From an uncultured Bacilli bacterium (GTDB lineage Bacteria; Bacillota_I; Bacilli_A; RF39; UBA660): DNA of 42,044 nt. Both the position numbers and the translations under genes were made by a program. The notes under the pieces were generated by a model. That model searched no databases. It worked only from the letters and a program-made list of their open reading frames with translations, and was not told where the DNA came from. This document shows, in pieces, positions 1 to 7,350 of the stretch. Location of the stretch: positions 1 through 42,044 of the forward strand of contig CAKPTA010000009.1 of the NCBI GenBank assembly GCA_934190785.1, in the 5' to 3' direction. The stretch's first letter is position 1, and every line of letters starts with the position of its first letter.

Positions 1-146
1 ATAACACCATTAGCTGATTCTATAGCTGCACCTTTCTTTGCCTTATCTATTGTATTTAATACTAGTGGCATTGATATAAGCGCGACAACTGCTAAGACAA
101 CTATTACAGCAAGTAATTCTATTAAAGTAAAACCTTTCTTTTTCAT
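1..146 (-). CDS. Pilin-like surface protein, copy 1 (5' end only)
   Basis: Only the first 48 or so codons lie in the window; the gene runs off the left edge. The N-terminus is a class III (type IV prepilin) signal, MKKKGFTLIELLAV, with the expected prepilin peptidase cut between G5 and F6. A hydrophobic helix follows, then the segment NTIDKAKKGAAIESANGV. This start is nearly identical to the genes at 22086, 34033 and 40019. Prepilins of this type are inserted in the membrane, cleaved and methylated by PilD/ComC, then assembled by a type IV pilus or pseudopilus machine; no assembly gene is present here. The start ATG is fixed by the conserved GAGGTG site just upstream. The C-terminal domain cannot be seen, so the exact role is unknown. 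Confidence 0.85.
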   Translation of the reverse strand, partial: MKKKGFTLIELLAVIVVLAVVALISMPLVLNTIDKAKKGAAIESANGV

Positions 147-149
147 AAA

Positions 150-210
150 AAATACACCTCTATTCTAAAGTGTATTTTAGCATACACCCCCCCCCCACTT
201 GTCAAGTGGT
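150..210 (-). promoter_or_regulatory. G-tract promoter and leader hairpin of pilin copy 1
   Basis: On the minus strand a TTGACA -35 box (200-205) is followed by a run of ten G (187-196) and then TATGCT (179-184), which overlaps TAAAAT one base further on. The spacer is 15 bp to TATGCT or 20 bp to TAAAAT, so neither is optimal. The leader contains inverted arms AAAATACAC and GTGTATTTT around the ribosome binding site. The same module precedes copies 2 and 4, and a version without the G tract precedes copy 3. Slippage of the tract would change the spacer length; this is inference. Confidence 0.7.
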
Positions 211-283
211 CGTGTGGTGTATTTAGACTATTTATCTATATATGTAGTGGTAAACTTAAAGTAGATAATGGAAGGTATTAAGT
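150..283. repeat. Long repeat shared with 41062-41197
   Basis: The whole upstream region of pilin copy 1 recurs upstream of copy 4. Both include the leader, G tract and a further block reading TATATATGTAGTGGTAAACT followed by TAAAGTAGA. The similarity ends before the neighbouring genes begin. This indicates that the pilin genes were duplicated together with their promoters, or exchange sequence by recombination. Confidence 0.75.
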
Positions 284-285
284 TA

Positions 286-2763
286 TCACTTATTTAGCAA
301 ATTTTTTCTTTTTTCTATAATTAGTACAATAACAAATAATAATAATCCTACAGTAGAACAAATTATGCCTGCAAGCTTCCAAGGAGATTTATATTCTAAC
401 GTGATTGTATGTTTTCCCTTAGAGATCTTGAAACCAATAAAATTATTATTTACTTGTTCATATTTAACTTTGTTGCCATCTACATATATATTAAATCCAT
501 TATCATATGGTATTGATATGCTGAAGTAGCCATCATTTTTGACATTTATATTACCTGTTATTATATCTCCTTTTGTATTTTTTGTTGAAATAACGTAATC
601 ATCATGTTTATCTTTTTCAATAGATAAAATATCACTGCTATCTAATACAAATGTAGATATATCTTCTATTTCAAATTCTCCTTTAGAAAATACAATTTCA
701 AATTCAGTTGGATTATTACTAAAAGTGTATTCAAAAGTATAGTTTTGATTGTGGTATTTCCAACTTGATTTTGTAACTTTATTTTCGATTCCGTTAATTA
801 TAATTGAGCGATCAATATTTGCCTTGTTTTTTATTTTGAATTTAAGTAGTAGTATTTTATCTGTTAGAAGAGATACATCATTTATTTTAAGAGTTAATTT
901 TGAATTATTATTTTTTGATTTAATTTTATATCCATTTTCTGTTTTTGTAACTTCAACATCACTATTCATAGTAGTTACACTAATATTAGCTATACTAATT
1001 CTATTTTCATAAACATTACTAATATCATCGTCAACAATTGTATAATGCATAAGGGCATCTATATTATATGGATATTTTAATGTATCATATTCTCTTTTAC
1101 TCATAATATCAGATGTTGCATAACCGATTGAAAAAACATTATCATTTTGATACATTTTTAAATCTTTATCTATTACTTTATTATAACCTATCTCATTATA
1201 GAAAGGCGCTATAACATATTTATTACCCAAATAAATGTTACTCAAAACGTTATATGTTGTTGCTAGTATCTCACGTGAACGATATTTAAATTCATTATTA
1301 ATATCATTATTATAAAATTGTTTATAATTAGCTGAAGATGTTGATGAATAAATACTTGTTGTATAATAACTATTAGATATAACTTGATTAATTGAATTTA
1401 AATGGTTATATAAATTATTAGTTCTATACACACTATCACTATTATCAATATATTCTATGACATCACTATAATCGATATCTTGTCCCTTTTTTACAAGTGT
1501 ATCTTTAATATTAGATGAAATTGAACACGTAAATGTTAAACCTAGAATAATAAAGATAAATACTTTTTTGTTTTTCTTTTTATTTAGAAAATATATTCCT
1601 ATTAAAGTTAGAATAACATCTAAAATAAATAAATAACAAGTACTATTTTTTATATTCATAAATGCAATAATAATAGAAACTAATATATATATAATTATTA
1701 CTTTTTTATCAAGTTTAATATTACTAAATATGCTAGCAATTATTAAAAGTGCTAGTGGAATAAAAGGAATTAGAACCTTTCCATTTATATACATTCCTCC
1801 ATTTAAAATATACATAAAAATAGGAAAAATAAAAATTAAAGCCATAACTATACCAAGAAAAATATTATCCTTTTTTTTACTACAAATACAATTTACAATT
1901 CCCAAAATAAGAACTGATGTTAACCCAATAGCATATCCTCCATACAATGTGTCAGTAAGTGTAACTTTAGGAATTAACAAGGAGAAAAGTGACGTTGTAT
2001 TTCCAGATACTCTTCCATTTAAAATGGTATATAAAGTTGGAAGTAATAATATACAACTTAAAAGAACAGAAATAAAAATAGGAAATACAAACTTTAAAAA
2101 TTCCACAATAGATGATTTAATATTTATTTTATCTTTTTCTTTGATATATTTATATACAGCATATATACATATTACAAATATTCCACTAACGCTAAAGAAA
2201 TAACTTGTCATTATAAGTAAGAAAACACTAATTATTAGAAAAAGGCTTTTTTTCTTTTTGAAATAATAGTCTACTGCCATTAAACTCATAATTAAAAATG
2301 GCATATAATTCATAAACATAATATGTCTATGACTATGAAATAAAAGTGGCGTTGCAAAAGCAAAAAGAAAAGTTAAGATAAAAGATAAATTTAAATCATA
2401 ATAACTACGTATCCATTTGTAAAATAGAAAGACACTTACTAACAATGATATAATTGTAGTAATTATTATGTAATTTTGCATTGATATAAAAGGAAAAAAG
2501 TACGATACTAAAATAATTGGGCTAAATAGACCATAATATGATAAATAGTATATATTTTGACCAGCGCCTAAATTAAATGCAAAGTCAGGAAACAAATTAT
2601 GAGTTTGATAAAATAAATTTCTAAAATATTCTGGAATTCTATAATGTTGAGTTACCCAATCAGTTACACTTCCATATAAAGAGTCGGTTCCAACTAGCGC
2701 AAATATAGTAAGAAAAAGGAGAATAAAAATACATAAAAGGGCCAAATAATCCTTTTTTTTCAT
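286..2763 (-). CDS. YfhO-family membrane glycosyltransferase-like protein
   Basis: An 825-residue polytopic protein with about 12 hydrophobic segments in its first 420 residues, a long extracytoplasmic beta-rich part, and one last membrane helix near the C-terminus. The N-terminal pattern (GSVTDWVTQH, then YFRNLFY) and the topology are those of the YfhO family (GT-C fold). In Bacillus and Listeria, YfhO proteins work with an undecaprenyl-phosphate sugar transferase such as CsbB to add sugars to lipoteichoic acid outside the cell. No CsbB-like partner lies in the window, so the substrate is unknown. The start is 8 bases after the deaminase stop, suggesting one transcript. It ends in TGA, which shows the standard code is used. 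Confidence 0.75.
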   Translation of the reverse strand: MKKKDYLALLCIFILLFLTIFALVGTDSLYGSVTDWVTQHYRIPEYFRNLFYQTHNLFPDFAFNLGAGQNIYYLSYYGLFSPIILVSYFFPFISMQNYIIITTIISLLVSVFLFYKWIRSYYDLNLSFILTFLFAFATPLLFHSHRHIMFMNYMPFLIMSLMAVDYYFKKKKSLFLIISVFLLIMTSYFFSVSGIFVICIYAVYKYIKEKDKINIKSSIVEFLKFVFPIFISVLLSCILLLPTLYTILNGRVSGNTTSLFSLLIPKVTLTDTLYGGYAIGLTSVLILGIVNCICSKKKDNIFLGIVMALIFIFPIFMYILNGGMYINGKVLIPFIPLALLIIASIFSNIKLDKKVIIIYILVSIIIAFMNIKNSTCYLFILDVILTLIGIYFLNKKKNKKVFIFIILGLTFTCSISSNIKDTLVKKGQDIDYSDVIEYIDNSDSVYRTNNLYNHLNSINQVISNSYYTTSIYSSTSSANYKQFYNNDINNEFKYRSREILATTYNVLSNIYLGNKYVIAPFYNEIGYNKVIDKDLKMYQNDNVFSIGYATSDIMSKREYDTLKYPYNIDALMHYTIVDDDISNVYENRISIANISVTTMNSDVEVTKTENGYKIKSKNNNSKLTLKINDVSLLTDKILLLKFKIKNKANIDRSIIINGIENKVTKSSWKYHNQNYTFEYTFSNNPTEFEIVFSKGEFEIEDISTFVLDSSDILSIEKDKHDDYVISTKNTKGDIITGNINVKNDGYFSISIPYDNGFNIYVDGNKVKYEQVNNNFIGFKISKGKHTITLEYKSPWKLAGIICSTVGLLLFVIVLIIEKRKNLLNK

Positions 2764-2771
2764 AATTATTC

Positions 2772-3251
2772 TTATAAATCCAATGTAATCTTTTTATCGT
2801 TTTTTATGTATTTTCTATATTTAATTTGAGCTTTATCAAATAATTTTTTAGATACAATATTAGCTTCCGTTCCATTATATTTATCTTCCATATAAACAAC
2901 CTCTTTAATTCCAGACTGTATAATTGCTTTAGCACATTCGTTACATGGAAATAGTGTCACATAAAGAATACACCCCGATACACTATTATGACAATTTAAA
3001 ATTGCGTTTAATTCAGCATGAGTAACATATGCATATTTTGTATCTATTAAATTACCTTCTCTTACACTCCAAGGACATTCATCATCACTCATTCCGTTTG
3101 TTGTTCCATTATAACCAATAGAAACAATTCTTTTGTTTTCATTTACAATACATGCTCCAACTTGAGTATTAGGATCTTTACTTCTTTCGCTAGATAAAAG
3201 AGCAAGCCCCATAAAATAAGTATCCCAATTAATATAGTCTTTTCTTTTCAT
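2772..3251 (-). CDS. dCMP deaminase (ComEB-like)
   Basis: A 159-residue cytidine/deoxycytidylate deaminase. The zinc site is visible as HAELNAI (His ligand plus catalytic Glu, about residue 79) and PCNECAK (two Cys ligands, about residue 103). The N-terminal region NWDTYFMGLALLSSERSKDP is typical of dCMP deaminases. The enzyme converts dCMP to dUMP and so feeds thymidylate synthesis in the cytoplasm. The same family includes ComEB of competence operons, but comEA and comEC are not next to it. A good AAGGTGAT ribosome binding site supports the ATG. It sits just upstream of the YfhO gene and is probably co-transcribed with it. Confidence 0.9.
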   Translation of the reverse strand: MKRKDYINWDTYFMGLALLSSERSKDPNTQVGACIVNENKRIVSIGYNGTTNGMSDDECPWSVREGNLIDTKYAYVTHAELNAILNCHNSVSGCILYVTLFPCNECAKAIIQSGIKEVVYMEDKYNGTEANIVSKKLFDKAQIKYRKYIKNDKKITLDL

Positions 3252-3298
3252 ATTATCACCTTTTAAATTATATCATATTTTTATTATAATTAATATAA

Positions 3299-3327
3299 AA
3301 AAGCTATCAACAAAGTTAATAGCTTTT
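3299..3327 (-). terminator. Terminator after the collagen-like gene
   Basis: On the minus strand AAAAAGCTATTAACTTTG is followed by TTGATAGCTTTTTT, giving a stem of about 8 bp with a U-rich tail. It starts a few bases beyond the stop codon at 3331. Confidence 0.8.
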
Positions 3328-3330
3328 TAC

Positions 3331-3900
3331 CTACATAATTTTTGTAACAATTAGTTCTACATTAAAAATACCACCATCTTCAAGTTCTATTTTGTCTACA
3401 GAATCATTTCTAAGTATAAAAGTATCACCAACAGAAGCATCAATCACTGCCATTCCATTTATTGTATCAACATCATCTTTAATAAGCAAAGCACCAGTTG
3501 TTGATTCGCCTACAATTACCTCAGGTGTACTACTTATACGGACTAATTTTATAACAACTTCCATATCATTAACTGAAGTATTTGCTGCAATAACATGCCA
3601 ATTTGCTAAATAGGTTCCCTTTTTTAAGATTGTAAAACTATTATTTTCTGCATTAAATTCAATATTTTTCTTTAAAACGACATTTTGAGTAGGAATAGTT
3701 CCAAGAGTAGCTATCTCATCTCCTGTAGCATTTGTAACTCTTAAGTTTGCACTTTCTAGCACTGGAGATGGACCTGTTGGACCTGTTGGACCAGTTACAA
3801 ATACTGGATAAGCATTTTGTTTATATTTGGAATCATTCTCTATTTTTTCAAGAGCATGCTTTAGGTCATCACCGCATTTATTATATGGACACTTTTTCAT
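3331..3900 (-). CDS. Collagen-like, BclA-type spore surface (exosporium) protein
   Basis: A 189-residue protein in three parts. A short Cys-containing N-terminus (KKCPYNKCGDD) is followed by a very short collagen-like stretch GPTGPTGPSP (about residues 42-51). The C-terminal domain of about 135 residues is beta-rich and resembles the TNF/C1q-like trimer domain of Bacillus BclA. BclA-type proteins form the hair-like nap of the exosporium. The collagen part is far shorter than in typical BclA. The ATG at 3900 follows AGGAG; an in-frame upstream codon is ignored because it precedes this site. A SigK-like promoter lies upstream, consistent with late mother-cell expression. The fold assignment is moderately sure; the role is inferred from architecture. 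Confidence 0.7.
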   Translation of the reverse strand: MKKCPYNKCGDDLKHALEKIENDSKYKQNAYPVFVTGPTGPTGPSPVLESANLRVTNATGDEIATLGTIPTQNVVLKKNIEFNAENNSFTILKKGTYLANWHVIAANTSVNDMEVVIKLVRISSTPEVIVGESTTGALLIKDDVDTINGMAVIDASVGDTFILRNDSVDKIELEDGGIFNVELIVTKIM

Positions 3901-3928
3901 ATAGTTCACTCCTCTCACACTATTATAT

Positions 3929-3955
3929 TAAGTAATGAGAATAGGAATTAATAGT
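3929..3955 (-). promoter_or_regulatory. Possible SigK promoter of the collagen-like gene
   Basis: The minus strand reads AC, 16 bases, then CATTACTTA. The Bacillus SigK consensus is AC-N16/17-CATANNNTA, so there is one mismatch. It ends about 30 bases upstream of the start codon. It fits a gene for a spore surface protein. Confidence 0.4.
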
Positions 3956-4001
3956 AACAACTATATTAGATAAAATTAAAAAGTGTTTACCACTTTATAA
4001 A

Positions 4002-4370
4002 TTAACTTTGTACTTTTTTCTTTACTTTTAAAGATTTCTTATCAACAGTTATTTTATTAGACATTGGACGTAAAGCTAACTTTTCTCCAATTATTTCTTT
4101 TTGATCAAGAATAAACAATTTCTTGTTTTCTAAATTACTAATAACAATGTTATCACCTACACCATTTAGTTCAGGATAAAATAACAAAATATATGCTTTA
4201 GCAATTGGCATAATTTTTTCTAATTCCTTTGGACTAACACTTCTACTTTCTAAGTAATTTAACACTTCATATACATCTTCATAATTAGTAAATAATCTCC
4301 CTGATGTAATATTTAATATAGCACCTAAATCAAAGTATTTTTGTTCTTCACTAATATTTTCTTTATTCAT
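4002..4370 (-). CDS. Unknown 122-residue protein
   Basis: I do not recognise this protein. The ATG at 4370 (MNKENISEEQ) follows a GGAGGAT site at good distance; the longer reading frame upstream has no such site. The predicted protein is soluble and mostly helical in its first 75 residues. It then has a short beta-like part (KKLFILDQKEIIGEKLALRP) and a basic tail rich in Lys. Between the ATG and about 4440 there is a CATAACTTA sequence (4430-4438) that matches the -10 consensus of SigK promoters, but no AC lies at the right distance. Its neighbour is a spore surface gene, so a sporulation role is possible but unproven. Confidence 0.6.
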   Translation of the reverse strand: MNKENISEEQKYFDLGAILNITSGRLFTNYEDVYEVLNYLESRSVSPKELEKIMPIAKAYILLFYPELNGVGDNIVISNLENKKLFILDQKEIIGEKLALRPMSNKITVDKKSLKVKKKVQS

Positions 4371-4463
4371 GTTGTATCCTCCTAACTTACAAATGCAATT
4401 ATATATCACTAGACTTCTAAATACAAGAGTAAGTTATGATATTGTATAAATTAATTTATTTAA

Positions 4464-4497
4464 TAAAAAAAGAATAGTTTATCACGCAACTATACTT
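4464..4497 (-). terminator. Probable terminator of the lipoprotein gene
   Basis: On the minus strand ATAGTT and AACTAT pair around an 8-base loop, with T7 after them. It lies about 110 bases beyond the stop of the lipoprotein gene. The rest of 4371-4607 shows no further gene. Confidence 0.55.
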
Positions 4498-4607
4498 CTA
4501 ATACTTTTACAATGCTAATTAAATCTATAATTTTTAATCAAAGAATGGCTAGATTATCATTTAATAAAACAGTGTATTACTGAGCTTGCAATTAAATTCA
4601 TAATATG

Positions 4608-5066
4608 TTATTTGATAATAAATTCTGATGATACATAAAAAGATTCAAATGATCCATCTTCTTTTTCAACATCATAGCTTTTTATAATTCTATAATCTCC
4701 AGCTGCTAATTTACCATATTCATTTTCCCAATCAAGTTCAATTTCTCCTGCTGTTTTTGATTTTAATATATATACATGTAAGTTAAAATCTAGTTCAACA
4801 TTTATCTTATGCCATTTTCCATCTTTTTTAATTTCCATTTCATAAGGTTCACCATATTGAATGTCTATATCACTATTATTTTTTATAATTAATGTGGCAC
4901 CAGTTTTTGTTAGAGTATTTTCTTTAATAAATAACGATACTTCTTTTTGTGTAATTTCAACATCAGATTCATTTCCAACATCAAATTTATTTTTATTATT
5001 TTCACATCCTGTTACGCTCAAAATAATAGTTCCACATATTAAAATTGTCAAAATTGTTTTTTTCAT
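4608..5066 (-). CDS. Lipoprotein with a bacterial Ig-like domain
   Basis: A 152-residue secreted lipoprotein. The signal peptide ends in a lipobox, LSVTGC (Cys at about residue 21), so it should be anchored to the outer face of the membrane. The remainder (EVSLFIKENTLTKTGATLII, then GKWHKINVELD, then YGKLAAGDYRIIKS) resembles the Big_14-type immunoglobulin-like domain found alone in many Bacillota lipoproteins. The biochemical role of that domain is not known. The ATG at 5066 is preceded by GGAGGAT. It appears to be transcribed alone. Confidence 0.7.
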   Translation of the reverse strand: MKKTILTILICGTIILSVTGCENNKNKFDVGNESDVEITQKEVSLFIKENTLTKTGATLIIKNNSDIDIQYGEPYEMEIKKDGKWHKINVELDFNLHVYILKSKTAGEIELDWENEYGKLAAGDYRIIKSYDVEKEDGSFESFYVSSEFIIK

Positions 5067-5271
5067 AATTATCCTCCATTTCAACAAACTTAAATTTATC
5101 TCTTTTTACATCAAGTTAATATACTATTTTTTATTTCATTAAATTCTTTAATGTACTTTTCCTCGAATTTTAGCATGATATCTTTGTAATGTAATGATAT
5201 TATACTATTGTTTTAAATTTCAGTCGATAAAATAATTAAGCAGCAACGATAAATTTAAAATTGATAAAATT

Positions 5272-5298
5272 AAAACCGTTGAAATTCAACGGTTAAAA
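5272..5298 (-). terminator. Terminator downstream of tRNA-Arg
   Basis: AACCGTTGAA and TTCAACGGTT form a perfect stem (5274-5294) followed on the minus strand by a TTTTAATTTTA tract. It begins about 10 bases beyond the tRNA 3' end. Confidence 0.8.
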
Positions 5299-5303
5299 TC
5301 AAA

Positions 5304-5380
<77 letters not shown>

Positions 5381-5424
5381 AAATGTTCCTAACGAACATT
5401 TAAATTATACAATATTTTTTTTAT

Positions 5425-6387
5425 TTATTCAATACTTTTTAAAACACTTTTGTAAATTTCTTTATTTTCTACTTCAAATATTACTTCTTCTACATCATAA
5501 TTATCAGCAATAGATAAATTAATTGTATATAAAACTTCTTCTAAAATATTTTCTTCACTCATATCACTAAAAATGTAATTATTAAAAACTAAATGCATTG
5601 TATTAACATCTTGTTCTGTTGCAAGTAGTTTAGTATTACTGTTTAGAAAGCTCATTAAATTACTACCATATGATGGACCACTAGCAAGTTCTTCTATTAT
5701 TACTTTTATTTTATCTTTAGAACTATTTAAATATTTTGTTACTGGAACATAATAATAGTCATCATTATACTTTCCAACATAATAAACAGTTACACCCATA
5801 ACATCTTTAAAACTAGTTAAGTCATATTGTTTGTTTATTCCATATGCCCTATTTAATGTCGCAGGTAAGTTTTTTTTAGACTGTGGAAGAGATGTTAAAA
5901 TATCTCCGTCTATATATAAAATAATATTATCTACACCATCTATATTAGTTAATGTATATACTAGTGCCTCTATTACGTGCTCTTCTTCTTTTGCACTAAC
6001 ATTTAATAAATCTCCTGAAAAGTTTATCTTTAAAGTTTTATCTTCAAGTCCAATGCTAAGAATTTTGGTTGATGCTGGCAACACTTGTTTAAACCCACTT
6101 GGTATTTTGTCTGTTAATGCGCTTTCTTTAATTAAAGCTGTAATAAGATTTTTAGCTTTATCTTCTATTTTCGTTCCATCGATTTGAATGCTAGTTCTAG
6201 CAAGTAGATCACTTTTATCATATAAATATATTATTGATGTTGATGCATTGCGATCAACATAACTTAGTTCTTCTTTAATATTATCTAGAGTATATAAACT
6301 TTCCTTAGGCATTAAACAAACAAGTAACAACGCAAATAAAACAGCTGTTGAAACAATCATCTTTTTAGAAAACATTCTTTTTAACAT
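5425..6387 (-). CDS. gerM: GerM-like protein with two GerMN domains
   Basis: A 320-residue protein. An N-terminal membrane anchor (about residues 11-27) is followed by two GerMN domains, at about residues 47-165 and 195-315. Each begins with a tyrosine-rich strand (SIIYLYDK, VTVYYVGKY) and contains a helix near a GPS or SGF motif. GerM of Bacillus subtilis is needed for normal sporulation and germination; GerMN domains are related to the ring-building domains of SpoIIIAG and similar proteins. It starts about 50 bases after gerE, the same neighbourhood as in B. subtilis. Unlike the Bacillus protein, it has no clear lipobox Cys. Confidence 0.8.
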   Translation of the reverse strand: MLKRMFSKKMIVSTAVLFALLLVCLMPKESLYTLDNIKEELSYVDRNASTSIIYLYDKSDLLARTSIQIDGTKIEDKAKNLITALIKESALTDKIPSGFKQVLPASTKILSIGLEDKTLKINFSGDLLNVSAKEEEHVIEALVYTLTNIDGVDNIILYIDGDILTSLPQSKKNLPATLNRAYGINKQYDLTSFKDVMGVTVYYVGKYNDDYYYVPVTKYLNSSKDKIKVIIEELASGPSYGSNLMSFLNSNTKLLATEQDVNTMHLVFNNYIFSDMSEENILEEVLYTINLSIADNYDVEEVIFEVENKEIYKSVLKSIE

Positions 6388-6407
6388 AGCATCACTCCTA
6401 TTTAAGA

Positions 6408-6441
6408 ATATGAAAAAAGTGCTTTATTAATGCACCTTTTT
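6408..6441 (-). terminator. Terminator after gerE
   Basis: On the minus strand GGTGC and GCACTTTTTT pair around ATTAATAAA and end in a T run. The position just past the gerE stop suggests that gerE and gerM are partly uncoupled. Confidence 0.6.
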
Positions 6442-6646
6442 AAAGAGAAACTTCCCCAAGTTTTAAAAGTTCAACAACAGCACTAGCTCTTCCTTTTACG
6501 CCAAGTTTTTGCATAACATTTGAAATATGATTACGAACTGTTTTTTCACTAATTGCTAAAATAGAAGCTATTTCAGTAGTTGTTTTATTTAAAATTAACA
6601 AATCAAAAACTTCTTTTTCTCTTTTTGTTAAAATGCTCTTTTTCAC
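6440..6646 (-). CDS. gerE: GerE, LuxR-type late sporulation regulator
   Basis: A 68-residue protein that is almost entirely one LuxR-type helix-turn-helix: TKREKEVFDLL, TTEIASILAISEKTVRNHIS and VMQKLGVKGRASAVVELL. The length is close to the 74 residues of Bacillus GerE, which has no separate receiver domain. GerE acts with SigK in the mother cell to switch coat genes on or off at the last stage of sporulation. The neighbouring gerM, the upstream SigK-type promoter and the spoIIIAH gene support this reading over a generic LuxR regulator. Confidence 0.85.
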   Translation of the reverse strand: MKKSILTKREKEVFDLLILNKTTTEIASILAISEKTVRNHISNVMQKLGVKGRASAVVELLKLGEVSL

Positions 6647-6688
6647 GCTTTTTCTCCCTTCTTGCGGGTGGTTTATATTATCTCATAA

Positions 6689-6715
6689 TATCTTATGATG
6701 AACCTTTATTTGCGT
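6689..6715 (-). promoter_or_regulatory. SigK promoter of gerE
   Basis: The minus strand has AC (6714-6715), 16 bases, then CATAAGATA (6689-6697), an exact match to the Bacillus SigK consensus AC-N16/17-CATANNNTA. It lies about 45 bases upstream of the gerE start. gerE is a SigK gene in B. subtilis, so the match is meaningful. Confidence 0.65.
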
Positions 6716-6733
6716 GAAATAAATTGCCTAATA

Positions 6734-7255
6734 TTATTTAAATTGTACTGTTATATACATCTTATTTTCATAATTTTCTTGTATACTTCTCATAATATTA
6801 TTAGCTAACTGCGTATCATGCTTATCACTATTAACGACTACTTTTATCTTATCGCCATCACGTTTAATAAATGTTTTTAATTTATATGTCTCTTCTATTT
6901 TTTTCTCTAATTCTTTTTCTTCTGCTTTATTGATATTTAACTCTTTCATTTTGTCAAAAGCTTGATTTTTTTCTTCTACAGTAGCATCTTTATCCATCAT
7001 AATTAGTTTAAGTGAATCTAATTGTTCCAATAATGTTTCATCTGCTTCTACTCTCATAGCACTAAGTATATCACTCTCTTCTACTGTAACATTACTAGAA
7101 TCTACAGTACTATCCTCTTCTTTTGATGTTTCTTTTGTAATATAGTCAGAATTATTTGTAAGCAATAGTTCTGATGGCATAGTAATGTAATACACACTTA
7201 AAACTAAAATTAAACTAAATAAAGTTAAAAACCATAAATTCTTTTTATTTATCAT
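6734..7255 (-). CDS. spoIIIAH: SpoIIIAH-like forespore engulfment channel protein
   Basis: A 173-residue single-pass protein. The membrane segment LWFLTLFSLILVLSVYYITM matches the start of B. subtilis SpoIIIAH (WLLTMLSLVVVLSVYYIM). The C-terminal domain ends in VVVNSDKHDTQLANNIMRSI, matching the SDKH region of the same protein. SpoIIIAH sits in the mother-cell membrane, binds SpoIIQ from the forespore and forms part of the feeding-tube ring. The linker is shorter than in Bacillus. The rest of the spoIIIA operon is not next to it; downstream lies gerE. A CATATAGT sequence at 7285-7292 could be the -10 of a SigE promoter, but its -35 is poor. Confidence 0.85.
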   Translation of the reverse strand: MINKKNLWFLTLFSLILVLSVYYITMPSELLLTNNSDYITKETSKEEDSTVDSSNVTVEESDILSAMRVEADETLLEQLDSLKLIMMDKDATVEEKNQAFDKMKELNINKAEEKELEKKIEETYKLKTFIKRDGDKIKVVVNSDKHDTQLANNIMRSIQENYENKMYITVQFK

Positions 7256-7284
7256 TAGTATCCCTCCTAGTACTTCTTTAGTAT

Positions 7285-7310
7285 ACTATATGATAGAGAT
7301 ATTAACTTAT
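7285..7310 (-). promoter_or_regulatory. Weak SigE-like promoter of spoIIIAH
   Basis: CATATAGT fits the CATANNNT -10 of SigE promoters, and an ATA triplet lies about 15 bases upstream. The spacing is short and the match limited, so this is tentative. Confidence 0.3.
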
Positions 7311-7311
7311 T

Positions 7312-7350
7312 ACAAAAAAATAGAACACATTAGTCATGTGTTCTATTTTT
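7312..7350 (-). terminator. Terminator overlapping the end of thrS
   Basis: AATAGAACACAT and ATGTGTTCTATT form a 12-bp stem around GACTA, followed by T7 on the minus strand. The thrS stop codon at 7330 lies inside the hairpin. Confidence 0.85.

Noticed and set aside
150..205. The ten-G runs as CRISPR or transposon ends
   Set aside because: The repeats occur only upstream of pilin genes, are not regularly spaced, and have no neighbouring transposase or target-site duplications.
2772..3251. ComEB as part of a competence operon
   Set aside because: No comEA or comEC nearby; the enzyme is better described as dCMP deaminase.
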